Part shown: positions 1 through 7,750 of the stretch, one piece after another
How the letters are laid out: every line of letters begins with the position of its first letter
How positions within the stretch are numbered: position 1 is the first letter of the stretch
Assembly (NCBI RefSeq): GCF_014635025.1
Contig: NZ_BMCE01000001.1
Span: 1,178,001-1,242,000 of the forward strand
Source of the DNA: Fictibacillus barbaricus
GTDB lineage: Bacteria > Bacillota > Bacilli > Bacillales > Fictibacillaceae
Length of the DNA: 64,000 nucleotides
Reading direction: 5' to 3'
The notes under the pieces: model-generated
Database searches by the model: none
Told to the model about the DNA's origin: nothing
What the model saw: the letters and a program-made list of their open reading frames with translations, nothing else
Translations under genes and position numbers: made by a program

Positions 1-223
1 TCATAACTCGGATGAAGAATCTGAGATAGAATTAACAATTACTGAGGGGAAATTTCATCAGGTTAAGCGAATGTTTGAAGCAGTTGGCAGAAGAGTCGTA
101 TACCTTCAAAGAATTCAGATGGGTAAACTAAAACTCGATGAGTCATTAGAACTTGGAACCTATCGAGAGCTGACGGAAGAGGAACTTTCCTTGCTATCAC
201 TAAAAGAGGATGTTTTTGAATAA
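1..223 (+). CDS. ytzG: RsuA/RluB-type rRNA pseudouridine synthase, C-terminal end (partial)
   Basis: This is the last 73 codons of a gene that begins before the window; it ends with TAA at 221-223. The translated tail contains KFHQVKRMFEAVG followed by VVYLQRIQMGKLKL, the conserved C-terminal block of the RsuA/RluB/RluE pseudouridine synthases, which isomerise uridine in rRNA. The catalytic aspartate and the N-terminal S4-like domain lie outside the window. In B. subtilis the corresponding gene in this neighbourhood is ytzG, predicted to modify 16S rRNA. The family assignment is from visible motifs; the exact target uridine is inference. Confidence 0.85.
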   Translation, partial: HNSDEESEIELTITEGKFHQVKRMFEAVGRRVVYLQRIQMGKLKLDESLELGTYRELTEEELSLLSLKEDVFE

Positions 224-264
224 TTTATAAGGGGTATCTTCCAATAAAAAGGAGATGACTCTAT

Positions 265-894
265 ATGAAATTATCTGCTGAAAAATTGATCGGGATAAAA
301 GCCCAACATGATACAGCTGAACTGACTGAACATAGAATCGACGACATCCTTTTTAACATGTATGATCATCGTCTTTGTTATTTTACTTTTTCTGTTGAAA
401 ACAATAGTTATCAGCATGAAGAGATGCCAGCAGATCAACATATGGAAACCGTTGTAGCTGCTACTTCTGGTATCGGAACACAGAATACACCGTTAACGGG
501 AAGTGCTTATCCCGAAACGAATCAGAATTATAAAAAAGAAACTTATTATATTCCGTGGCATCGGGTTAAAGAGTTCAATGAAGACAGATTATTATTTGCA
601 GGGAATGAACAGCAAAGAGATGAACCTATAGAATGTTATTCCTTTCAGGCAATAAAAGATTTGCCAGTTATTGATCAAGACGGTGAAAAAATCGGAAAGA
701 TAAATGATCTTATTGTTGATACAGATCGTCAGCAAGTGATCGGTTTCTCTCTTTCAGAAGGATTTTGGAAGAGTCTTTTTGGTCACAGTGACAAATTTAT
801 GCCAGTTTCTGGAAATCTGGATTGGAAAAATCAAGAGTGGAAAATTGAAAGAACATCCGATCTCCTTTTAAAAGACAGCTCGGATGAATTATAA
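265..894 (+). CDS. PRC-barrel domain protein
   Basis: A 209-aa soluble protein with a good ribosome site (AAAGGAGATGA) 7-8 bases before the ATG. Residues about 127-185 (FQAIKDLPVIDQDGEKIGKI...VIGFSLSEG) match a PRC-barrel, the small beta-barrel fold found in RimM and in photosynthetic reaction centre H subunits. Residues about 5-45 look like a second, diverged PRC half; the middle (45-95) is polar and probably disordered. No catalytic motif, signal peptide or membrane segment is visible. PRC-barrel proteins of this size in Firmicutes have no well-defined role, so I make no functional claim beyond the fold. Confidence 0.7.
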   Translation: MKLSAEKLIGIKAQHDTAELTEHRIDDILFNMYDHRLCYFTFSVENNSYQHEEMPADQHMETVVAATSGIGTQNTPLTGSAYPETNQNYKKETYYIPWHRVKEFNEDRLLFAGNEQQRDEPIECYSFQAIKDLPVIDQDGEKIGKINDLIVDTDRQQVIGFSLSEGFWKSLFGHSDKFMPVSGNLDWKNQEWKIERTSDLLLKDSSDEL

Positions 895-916
895 TGATGA
901 ACCATATGAAATAAAA

Positions 917-945
917 AAATCCCCGCTACTAATAGCGGGGATTAC
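917..945 (-). terminator. Terminator of the ytzE-like gene
   Basis: An 8-bp stem CCCCGCTA/TAGCGGGG with a 4-base loop (921-940). Read on the minus strand it is followed by a run of T (ATTTTTTTAT), so it ends the leftward ytzE-like transcript; on the plus strand the downstream tract is poor. Confidence 0.8.
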
Positions 946-969
946 TTATGCTTATCCATGTATTTTTCT

Positions 970-1188
970 TTATGAAACTTTAACTTTTTTTGCTGTAGTC
1001 TCCCACAATCCGCGGGCAGGACTTGTTACTAAGTTGTTATATGAGAGCACATTAAGGTCCCTCTGGATGGTTCGCTGTGTAGTTCCAAATTCTTCAACTA
1101 GTTCTCGTGTTGTTACAGTACCTTTCTTTCGAATAAACAAATACAGGGCTTTCACACGATTCAACATTCTGTCAGTTGAAGGACTCAA
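970..1188 (-). CDS. ytzE: Small DeoR-type HTH regulator (YtzE-like)
   Basis: A 72-aa protein that is essentially a single DeoR-type winged helix-turn-helix. Residues about 12-60 read as a helix-turn-helix (VTTRELVEEFGTTQRTIQRDL) followed by a wing. Full DeoR regulators carry a C-terminal sugar-phosphate sensing domain; this one stops after the DNA-binding part, as does B. subtilis YtzE (about 73 aa), so it is not a truncation specific to this strain. The start is TTG at 1188, six bases after AAGGAGTGG. A palindrome-like site overlaps its upstream region at 1211-1229. Target genes are unknown. Confidence 0.8.
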   Translation of the reverse strand: MSPSTDRMLNRVKALYLFIRKKGTVTTRELVEEFGTTQRTIQRDLNVLSYNNLVTSPARGLWETTAKKVKVS

Positions 1189-1210
1189 AAAACCACTCCT
1201 TGTTATTTAG

Positions 1211-1229
1211 ATAGTTGTTAACACACTAT
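1211..1229. promoter_or_regulatory. Operator-like palindrome upstream of ytzE-like gene
   Basis: ATAGT and ACTAT half-sites flank the palindromic core GTTAAC, about 25 bp before the TTG start of the small DeoR-type regulator. The symmetry is off by one base. It could be an autoregulatory site; this is inference only. Confidence 0.3.
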
Positions 1230-1305
1230 ATGATACCAGTCTAAAGTTAATGAAATATGAATGTTAGGTTACAATCTTTTTAATTCATAACACCCATCCA
1301 TTTAT

Positions 1306-1470
1306 AAATAAAAAAGCGAAGAATCCAACTTGGTTCTCCGCTGCTTAAGCCTTAGTAGTTTCGGTCACGTTCAAAGATGTCTGTGCGGCTATGCAGCAAT
1401 ACCTCATAACGAACATTTGATCCCCATTAAAGGAAAATTGTCAGTTGAGCAATACCACACCTCCCATTTA
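1306..1470 (-). ncRNA. Candidate small RNA (or attenuated leader) of about 165 nt
   Basis: The 418-bp gap between the ytzE-like gene and the K+ channel gene holds a complete minus-strand transcription unit. There is a TTGACA at 1499-1504 and a perfect TATAAT at 1477-1482 (16-bp spacer), placing the start near 1470. A 9-bp hairpin (AGCGGAGAA pairing with TTCTTCGCT, 1315-1342) followed by a T-run ends it near 1306. The transcript contains only short reading frames: a 3-codon TTG frame behind GGGAGGTG, and a 23-codon frame at 1345-1416 with a weak ribosome site. GGTATTGCT occurs twice and both copies can pair with the AGCAG next to the terminator, so alternative folds are possible. I do not recognise a known RNA family. 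It may be a free regulatory RNA or a leader that attenuates the ytzE-like gene 118 bp downstream. Confidence 0.55.
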
Positions 1471-1476
1471 CGCATC

Positions 1477-1504
1477 ATTATACACGAAAGTTCGAATTTG
1501 TCAA
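1477..1504 (-). promoter_or_regulatory. Sigma-A promoter of the candidate small RNA
   Basis: Minus-strand TTGACA (1499-1504), 16 bp spacer, TATAAT (1477-1482): both hexamers match consensus exactly, the best-scoring promoter I see in the window. Confidence 0.75.
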
Positions 1505-1606
1505 TAGTCTAAAATTTCCAGTGAATTGTAAACTGATCAACCATTTTTATAAGGAATAAGGTACAATAAAAAGGTTATTAATTCGTAACAAGTTAGGAGC
1601 GTTGCG

Positions 1607-2614
1607 GTGTATATTATACAAAAGCTGATCAATCGCTTTTTCGTTAAAAACAAACTTGGAATTTTCTCCTTTACTTTTTTTATTGTCATCTTTTCATCAG
1701 TTGTTATGCAAATTTTAGAACCAAAAACATTTCCACGTTGGTTTGACGCATTATGGTATGTAATGACGACGGTTACTACGGTTGGTTATGGTGATTTTTA
1801 TCCTGTAACGGTTGCAGGCAGAATGTATGCAATTTTCATTTTTTTAGTTGGCATTGGAATAGCAGGTCTTGCTATTGGAAAATTGGTTGAAGCAATGGGA
1901 GCTCATCGTAAGCGTAAGGAGGAAGGAAGGTTGACTTTTAAAGGCAAGAATCATTTTGTTATTATTGGGTGGTCTGAGAAGGCAAAGTATGCCATAAATG
2001 AGATAACTGAGACTCATCCAAACCTTGAAGTTGTACTTATTGATCGATTACCAGTCACACCGATTACTCACCAAAACGTTCATTACATTCAAGGTGATCC
2101 TTCTATTGAATCGACCTTGATACAAGCAAATATAGAGGAAGCACAATCTGTACTCGTTTTTTCGGATGATTCCATTCATGACTCAGCGTTAGCGGACGGC
2201 AAAACACTTCTGATCGTAACGTCTGTAGAAAGATTGACGCCTCATATACATAGTACGGTTGAAATAAAAAGAGAAGAGCATATTAAGAACTTTAGACATG
2301 CTAAAGTAGATGAGTTTGTGCTAAGTCATGAAACGGTATCTCGTATGGCTGTGCGTTCTGCTTTCTCAAAAGGGATAACTGGCATCTATACTCAACTTCT
2401 TTCACATAAAGAAGGAGAAAATTTATTTGAGGTTCAAAAAAAAGCAGAATGGAGAACGTATAAAGATGCTTTTGACGGGCTATTAGAACAAGGAGCCACA
2501 TTAATAGCAGATGGGAACGATCTTAGCATAAACAAAAAGTTGAATGAAGCTATACCTGAAGATGCACGCTTATATATTATCTGTAGCAAAGATGTGTATG
2601 AAGCACTTGCATAA
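1607..2614 (+). CDS. yugO: Potassium channel with RCK/TrkA-N domain (YugO-like)
   Basis: A 335-aa two-transmembrane K+ channel subunit. Transmembrane helices are at about 17-37 and 70-92, with the pore loop between them and the selectivity filter TVGYGD at 58-63. From about residue 113 there is a cytoplasmic RCK (TrkA-N, Rossmann) domain beginning FVIIGWSEKAKYAI, which in MthK-type channels assembles into a gating ring that binds ligand. The start is GTG at 1607, six bases after TAGGAG. In B. subtilis, yugO is preceded by the overlapping gene mstX (Mistic); no such gene is present here, and the upstream gap instead carries the candidate small RNA in the opposite orientation. A role in K+ efflux is expected from the family. 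Confidence 0.9.
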   Translation: MYIIQKLINRFFVKNKLGIFSFTFFIVIFSSVVMQILEPKTFPRWFDALWYVMTTVTTVGYGDFYPVTVAGRMYAIFIFLVGIGIAGLAIGKLVEAMGAHRKRKEEGRLTFKGKNHFVIIGWSEKAKYAINEITETHPNLEVVLIDRLPVTPITHQNVHYIQGDPSIESTLIQANIEEAQSVLVFSDDSIHDSALADGKTLLIVTSVERLTPHIHSTVEIKREEHIKNFRHAKVDEFVLSHETVSRMAVRSAFSKGITGIYTQLLSHKEGENLFEVQKKAEWRTYKDAFDGLLEQGATLIADGNDLSINKKLNEAIPEDARLYIICSKDVYEALA

Positions 2615-2638
2615 ATCGTTAAGGAAAGGACGTTACAA

Positions 2639-4045
2639 ATGACACAGATTAATTGGAAAGAAGAAGTTGAAAAAAGAAAAGGTCAACTGTTGGATGATAC
2701 GAGAGATCTTTTGCAAATCCCGAGTATTCTTGATGAGGAAGGCGGAAAAGAAGGAGCACCTTTTGGACCTGAAATTGAACGAGCATTAAGATATATGCTA
2801 GACCTTGGAAAAGAAGCTGGAATGCATGTGAAGAATGTAGATGGATATGCGGGACACATTGAAGTAGGAAGCGGAGAAGACCTTGTAGGGGTTCTTTGCC
2901 ATGTCGATGTTGTTCCTGCAGGCGAAGGGTGGTCCGTTGAACCATTTGGAGCAGAAATCAAGGACGGCAAGATTTTTGCAAGAGGAGCCATTGATGATAA
3001 AGGACCCACGATGGCAGCTTTCTACGGAATGAAAATCATTCAAGAATTAAAGCTTCCTCTTTCAAAGCGAGTACGAATGATTATCGGCTGTGACGAAGAA
3101 AGCAATTGGCAGTGTGTGAGGCATTATTTTAAAAAAGAAGAAATGCCTGCAATCGGATTTGCACCTGATGCAGATTTTCCGATAATTTCAGCAGAAAAGG
3201 GAATATTTGATGTGGAGTTCAGTTTAAGTGGAGAAGAAAAGGCTGTTAGCAAAACTCTTCAGTTGCACTCTTTTAAATCGGGTCAGCGATTAAACATGGT
3301 ACCAGATCAAGCTGAAGCAAAGATTAAAGGCCAAGGAATAGATGGGCTTAAACAAGCATTCGAAAGCTTCACCATTACAAAGGGAATTGAAGGCGGAGCC
3401 ATTTTAGAAAATGACGAACTCACACTGAGAACGGAAGGTAAATCAGCACACGGCAGCACACCAGAAATCGGAAAAAATGCTGGCCTCATGCTTGCTGAAT
3501 TTTTAAACAACTACACTTTTGATGGAGAAGATAAGGTTTTTCTTAACTTGCTTAAAGATGTTTATGGAGAATATACAGGAAATAAATTAGGAATTGCAGC
3601 TGTTGATCAAGCAAGTGGAGAATTAACTGTGAACGTAGGAGTAATGAATTACCAGTGTTCAGATGGCGGTAAGGTTGGTATGAACATTCGATACCCAGTA
3701 ACGCATGACAGTGCTCTTATTGAAACTACATTATTGCAAAGAGCAAAAACAGACAATTGGACCATGAGAATCATTGAGAATAATCCGCCTAACTATGTGG
3801 ATGAAAACCACCCATTGATTAAAACGCTGCAAAACGTGTACGAAGAGCAAACCGGAAAAAAAGGAGAATTGCTGGCAATCGGCGGTGGCACGTACGCGCG
3901 TTCGTTAGAAACAGGTGTTGCTTTTGGAGCGCTGTTCCCTGGCAGAGAAGATGTGGCACACCAAAGAGATGAATATATGTATGTAGATGATCTGCTTCTT
4001 GCAGCAGCCATTTACGCTCAAGCCATTTATGAGCTTGCAAAATAG
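2639..4045 (+). CDS. pepV: Dipeptidase PepV (M20 metallopeptidase)
   Basis: A 468-aa cytoplasmic zinc dipeptidase of family M20, the usual length for PepV/YtjP. The metal-binding pattern is visible: H88-x-D90 in CHVDVVP, the bridging D120 in ARGAIDDKGP, the catalytic E153-E154 pair in CDEESNW, D177/D179 in FAPDADFP, and a late His in AHQRDEY. The lid domain is inserted between about 190 and 390. It cleaves unmodified dipeptides of broad specificity. It follows the channel gene by 24 bp and precedes the MFS transporter by 19 bp, so the three may be co-transcribed. Ribosome site AAGGAAAGGA. Confidence 0.93.
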   Translation: MTQINWKEEVEKRKGQLLDDTRDLLQIPSILDEEGGKEGAPFGPEIERALRYMLDLGKEAGMHVKNVDGYAGHIEVGSGEDLVGVLCHVDVVPAGEGWSVEPFGAEIKDGKIFARGAIDDKGPTMAAFYGMKIIQELKLPLSKRVRMIIGCDEESNWQCVRHYFKKEEMPAIGFAPDADFPIISAEKGIFDVEFSLSGEEKAVSKTLQLHSFKSGQRLNMVPDQAEAKIKGQGIDGLKQAFESFTITKGIEGGAILENDELTLRTEGKSAHGSTPEIGKNAGLMLAEFLNNYTFDGEDKVFLNLLKDVYGEYTGNKLGIAAVDQASGELTVNVGVMNYQCSDGGKVGMNIRYPVTHDSALIETTLLQRAKTDNWTMRIIENNPPNYVDENHPLIKTLQNVYEEQTGKKGELLAIGGGTYARSLETGVAFGALFPGREDVAHQRDEYMYVDDLLLAAAIYAQAIYELAK

Positions 4046-4064
4046 AAATTAAGCGAGGTGCATC

Positions 4065-5246
4065 ATGACAAAAACATTTGATCAAACCTCCATCAGTCTA
4101 AAAGGCTTTTATCTGTTAAGTTTTTTTGGTCTCGGGAGTTTATTTCCTTTATTAGGCGTTTACTTTAAAGAGGAAGTAGGGCTTAGCGGAACGGAGATCG
4201 GCACACTTATGTCGATCGGTCCTGTTGTCATGATCTTTGCTCAGCCGTTATGGGGTATTGTAACGGATTATACAAGACGGCCGCGCTCGGTGCTGGTTTT
4301 TTCTTTGGTCTTAACAGCGGCATTTGGATACAGTATCTATCTTTTGGAGTCATACATATGGCTTATCGCGCTGCTTATTGTATTTTCATTTATGCAAAGT
4401 GCTTTAGTACCTGTTTCTGACAGCATCCTTTTAAATTACGTTCAAAAAGAAAACAAACAATACGGAAACTATAGACTCTTTGGGGCTATAGGATTTGCTA
4501 TTGCCGTTTATATGGCGGGCAGACTTGCTGAAGCATTTGGAACTCGAGTTATCTTTTATATGTTTATTGCTGTTCTCATCCTATGCGTATTATTTGTGTT
4601 TAAGATGCCAAAAGAAAATCAATCGCTTAAAACGGACCTTAAAAAAGGGATCGATCAATTGATAAAGATGCCTTCGTTCCTGGTCTTTCTTTCAGCCACT
4701 TTTTTAGTATTTGGTCCTATTTTTGCTAATAACTTTTATTTTGGTTTTTATATTCAAGAAGCAGGCGGAACATTAGCAGGAGTGGGGTTAGCGTTCTTAC
4801 TAGCAGCAGGAAGCGAAGCTCCATTCATGAAATTTGCAGGTTTCACGATTAAAAAATGGGGCATGATGCATATTATGATTTTTGCAGCAGCAATCTCTGC
4901 TGCTCGCTGGACCTTCTATTTCTTTGAACCTTCATTTCCAGTAGTATTATTGACTACTGTTGTACAGGGGTTCTCAGTGGGGTTGTTTATTCCTGCAGCT
5001 ATGGACTACGTTCGAACCAACACACCTATTGAAGTAAGAGTTACAGCAGTCTCTTTGTATACAGCTGTTGGAAATGGTTTAGGTTCGTGGTTTTGTACCT
5101 TTGTGGGTGGCGTCATATTTGATAAATTTAATATCTTCTATACGTATCTATTTTTTGGGGCTTTGTCATTTATCGGGCTTTTCATGGTTTTCATTTTGTC
5201 TCGTATGGAACTGCAAAGTAGTATCCTGATACAACGGTCTATATAA
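4065..5246 (+). CDS. MFS transporter (MFS_1-like family)
   Basis: A 393-aa integral membrane protein with about 12 predicted transmembrane helices in two groups of six. The N-terminal pattern (ISLKGFYLLSFFGLGSLFPLLGVYFKEEVGLSG) and the loop WGIVTDYTRRPRSVL, a version of the MFS motif A between TM2 and TM3, point to the MFS_1-like group that includes the phenylpropionate and nucleoside permeases. The substrate cannot be deduced. It is the last gene of the probable run channel-pepV-MFS and ends at a strong bidirectional terminator. Placement after a dipeptidase is suggestive of peptide or amino acid export but is not evidence of it. Confidence 0.8.
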   Translation: MTKTFDQTSISLKGFYLLSFFGLGSLFPLLGVYFKEEVGLSGTEIGTLMSIGPVVMIFAQPLWGIVTDYTRRPRSVLVFSLVLTAAFGYSIYLLESYIWLIALLIVFSFMQSALVPVSDSILLNYVQKENKQYGNYRLFGAIGFAIAVYMAGRLAEAFGTRVIFYMFIAVLILCVLFVFKMPKENQSLKTDLKKGIDQLIKMPSFLVFLSATFLVFGPIFANNFYFGFYIQEAGGTLAGVGLAFLLAAGSEAPFMKFAGFTIKKWGMMHIMIFAAAISAARWTFYFFEPSFPVVLLTTVVQGFSVGLFIPAAMDYVRTNTPIEVRVTAVSLYTAVGNGLGSWFCTFVGGVIFDKFNIFYTYLFFGALSFIGLFMVFILSRMELQSSILIQRSI

Positions 5247-5248
5247 AA

Positions 5249-5292
5249 ATAAAAACGGGCATCCGAAAGATATGGGATGCCCGTTTTTTTAT
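5249..5292. terminator. Bidirectional terminator, MFS gene / ytkP
   Basis: A 10-bp perfect stem ACGGGCATCC/GGATGCCCGT (5255-5264 and 5275-5284), with A-run before and T-run after, so it works for both the rightward MFS gene and the leftward cysteine synthase-like gene. Its 3' T-run abuts the ytkP stop codon. Confidence 0.9.
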
Positions 5293-6221
5293 TAAAATTG
5301 AAACAGATCGCTGGAAAGATAGCGTTCACCTGAGTCACAAGTGATACAGACCACCACTTCTCCTTTTTTGCGCTTTTCTGCAATTTTTATAGCAGCGTAT
5401 ACGGCAGCACCTGACGATGGACCAACTAATATTCCTTCTTCTGATGCAAGGCGTCTCGTGATTGAATATGCATCTTCGTCATTGACTTGGATAATCTCAT
5501 CATAGACGTTTTGATTTAAAATAGGAGGTATAAAGCCGGGGCTCGTTCCAACGAGCTTGTGCTTTCCAGGTTTACCACCTGACAGAACAGGTGACCCTTT
5601 TGGTTCCACAACATGAATCGTCAGTTCCGGAAAGAATGATTTCAGCGTTTCCCCAGTTCCAGTAATTGTACCGCCAGTTCCCGCTGGGGCAACAAAAGCA
5701 GCAAACGGTTTATTGATTTCCTCTATCGCTTCTTTAATTTCAATCGCAGTGCTGTTTCGATGTGCATCTGGATTTGAAGTGTTCTCAAATTGCATTGGCA
5801 TATAACTGTTGGGAATCTCTCCTGCCATCTCCCTTGCCTTCTTTATCGCACCTGGCATTTTTTCATCACCGGGGGTTAGTACAACTTTTGAGCCGTAAGC
5901 TTTTAATAAATTGATTCTTTCTTCTGTCATCGTATCAGGCATAACAATTATGGATTTATAGCCCCTTGCCGCTGCATTCATAGCGAGGCCGATACCGGTG
6001 TTCCCTGAAGTAGGCTCAATAATGGTTGATCCTTCTTTTAAGAGGCCTTTTTTCTCAGCTTCTATGATCATGTTATAGGCTGCTCGGTCTTTTAGGCTGC
6101 GGCTTGGGTTGTAATATTCTAATTTAACATATACATGTGCTCCATCTGCATGAGGAAGACGGTTTAATTTAACGATAGGTGTATCTCCGATTAGATCAGC
6201 AATGTTTGATACGACTCTCAT
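5292..6221 (-). CDS. ytkP: CysK-family PLP enzyme (cysteine synthase-like, YtkP)
   Basis: A 309-aa fold type II PLP enzyme. The PLP lysine is K44 in NPSRSLKDRAA; the asparagine loop TSGNTG is at 71-76; the phosphate-binding loop GTGGT is at 181-185. These match O-acetylserine sulfhydrylase, which makes cysteine from O-acetylserine and sulfide. This branch (B. subtilis YtkP, about 311 aa) is a paralogue of the main CysK, so its true substrate may differ. ATG at 6221 follows AAAAGGAGTG. An extended -10 (TGTTATACT) lies 30-38 bp upstream. It is transcribed divergently from thpR. Confidence 0.87.
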   Translation of the reverse strand: MRVVSNIADLIGDTPIVKLNRLPHADGAHVYVKLEYYNPSRSLKDRAAYNMIIEAEKKGLLKEGSTIIEPTSGNTGIGLAMNAAARGYKSIIVMPDTMTEERINLLKAYGSKVVLTPGDEKMPGAIKKAREMAGEIPNSYMPMQFENTSNPDAHRNSTAIEIKEAIEEINKPFAAFVAPAGTGGTITGTGETLKSFFPELTIHVVEPKGSPVLSGGKPGKHKLVGTSPGFIPPILNQNVYDEIIQVNDEDAYSITRRLASEEGILVGPSSGAAVYAAIKIAEKRKKGEVVVCITCDSGERYLSSDLFQF

Positions 6222-6250
6222 GGTTTACACTCCTTTTTGTTGCTATCTTA

Positions 6251-6259
6251 AGTATAACA
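6251..6259 (-). promoter_or_regulatory. Extended -10 promoter of ytkP
   Basis: On the minus strand TG-T-TATACT, an extended -10 element, about 30 bp before the ytkP ATG. No convincing -35. Confidence 0.45.
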
Positions 6260-6333
6260 AATTAATCATTAGGTAAAAAAGCAGATAGAACCTTTTAAAA
6301 TTTTGATAAAATAAAATGAGAGCGGTGAACTGT

Positions 6334-6894
6334 ATGAAAAGGCATCATTTTGTAGCAGTAGAGCTTCCAGGAGAAGTCAAAACAAAGCTTGCAGGATTCT
6401 GCAGCAACATTAAGAAAGAACACAATTTCAAGACTTGGGTACATCCAGAAGATTTTCATATTACATTAGCCTTTTTAGGCACAGCATCTGGGGAACAAAT
6501 AAATAAACTTAGTACGTTCTTAAAAGAAGTGGTGCCAAAACATCCCTCTTTTATACTTAATGTGGACCACTTCGGCTTTTTTGGGAACAAACAGCATCCA
6601 AGGATCTTTTGGACAGGTGTTGAAGAACAATCTAGTTTATATCGTCTTCAAAATGAAGTCGCCAATGCATGCAAACAAGCTGGCTTTACTCTTGAAAAGA
6701 GACCATATGCACCTCACATAACGCTTGCACGGAAGCATATTGAATCAGAGTCTTTATCAATGAACCATGAAGACTGGTGGAAACAGTATGGGCAAGAAGT
6801 ACAGTTTAAAGCCGATCATATCGTTATTTACGAAACACACCTTGAAAGAGTGCCTAAATACCAGACTATAGAATCTTTCTCATTAAGAAATTAA
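6334..6894 (+). CDS. thpR: RNA 2',3'-cyclic phosphodiesterase (ThpR/LigT, YtlP)
   Basis: A 186-aa member of the 2H phosphoesterase family. The two defining H-x-T/S motifs are present, HITL at 42-45 and HITL at 128-131, which form the symmetrical active site that opens 2',3'-cyclic phosphates on RNA. I place the start at ATG 6334 because it follows GAGCGGTGA at suitable spacing and gives the normal N-terminus (KRHHFVAVELP); an ATG 18 bases earlier has no ribosome site. It begins a rightward run thpR-ytlQ-ytlR conserved in Bacillus. Confidence 0.88.
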   Translation: MKRHHFVAVELPGEVKTKLAGFCSNIKKEHNFKTWVHPEDFHITLAFLGTASGEQINKLSTFLKEVVPKHPSFILNVDHFGFFGNKQHPRIFWTGVEEQSSLYRLQNEVANACKQAGFTLEKRPYAPHITLARKHIESESLSMNHEDWWKQYGQEVQFKADHIVIYETHLERVPKYQTIESFSLRN

Positions 6895-6915
6895 GTACAC
6901 AGGAGGGGAGACATC

Positions 6916-7701
6916 ATGGCGCAGCTTGTTAAATTGCAAGACTATGTTTCACGTTACGAAAAAAACCTTTATCACTACCAATCTCTGTTTATGAGGATAA
7001 AAGAGAATCGATATAAATTGGTCAAGCAGAACAATGAAAAAATGGACAAAAAAACCATCAACAAAGATTTCCGAAAAAAACTATATGATCACCAATTGAA
7101 CTGGGCTACTTCTACCGTAAAAGAAATTTCAAATTGGGACACTGTTTATAGGCAAGATCAAACGTTGCAGTTCCTCACTCAAGAGGTTCCTGATAACTAC
7201 TTTTTACTTTATGAACCTGTACTCCAAGTCAAGAATGCTCCTGTTGAATTAGACATCATTTTAGTGGGACCTGCAGATGTATGGCTGCTTGTTTGGCTGG
7301 ACGGAGAAGGGATATGGCAAGAATCAAATGAAAATAAACGATTTTGGAAGAATGTTCGTTCAGATGAAAGAGAAACAAGTTTAAGTCCAATCATTCGTCT
7401 TGAACGTATGAATAGTATGTTAAGAGAGTATTGGGAGCCTTATCAGAAACAGTTAACATTGAGGCAATGCATTGTAGCGCCTCATGCTTTTATTGATTTC
7501 TCAAGCGACTGGAGAAAGATCTCATTTACGGATACACGAAATTTCAAAGAATGGCACAATCAGCTTCAACAGAATCCAGCACCTATCAAGAGTCAGCAAT
7601 TAAAATTTATATCCGATCTATTGGCTTATGGCGTAACCAATTCGATATTCAGAAAGGATCCTTTATCCAACGAGTCTGAGATTAATTTTGAAGGGATTTG
7701 A
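6916..7701 (+). CDS. ytlQ: NERD-like domain protein (YtlQ)
   Basis: A 261-aa soluble protein with strong ribosome site AGGAGGGGAG. The first 75 residues are basic, coiled and probably helical. A central block (about residues 95-140: LLYEPVLQVKNAPVELDIILVGPADVW) resembles the core of nuclease-related NERD domains, in particular the acidic residue in VELDIIL, but I cannot identify a complete catalytic set. Position between thpR and ytlR matches B. subtilis ytlQ, whose function is unknown. The fold call is tentative; the orthology rests mainly on gene order. Confidence 0.65.
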   Translation: MAQLVKLQDYVSRYEKNLYHYQSLFMRIKENRYKLVKQNNEKMDKKTINKDFRKKLYDHQLNWATSTVKEISNWDTVYRQDQTLQFLTQEVPDNYFLLYEPVLQVKNAPVELDIILVGPADVWLLVWLDGEGIWQESNENKRFWKNVRSDERETSLSPIIRLERMNSMLREYWEPYQKQLTLRQCIVAPHAFIDFSSDWRKISFTDTRNFKEWHNQLQQNPAPIKSQQLKFISDLLAYGVTNSIFRKDPLSNESEINFEGI

Positions 7702-7750
7702 AAGATTTTGTCGAATTTCTTTGAAAAACAACAAATCGAGGACCTGATGA

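Noticed and set aside
884-1210. A 108-codon plus-strand frame opposite the ytzE-like gene
   Set aside because: It runs through a terminator hairpin and is antisense to a recognisable HTH gene.
1330-1512. A 60-codon plus-strand frame in the gap before the K+ channel gene
   Set aside because: It is the reverse complement of the candidate small RNA and its promoter, with no ribosome site.
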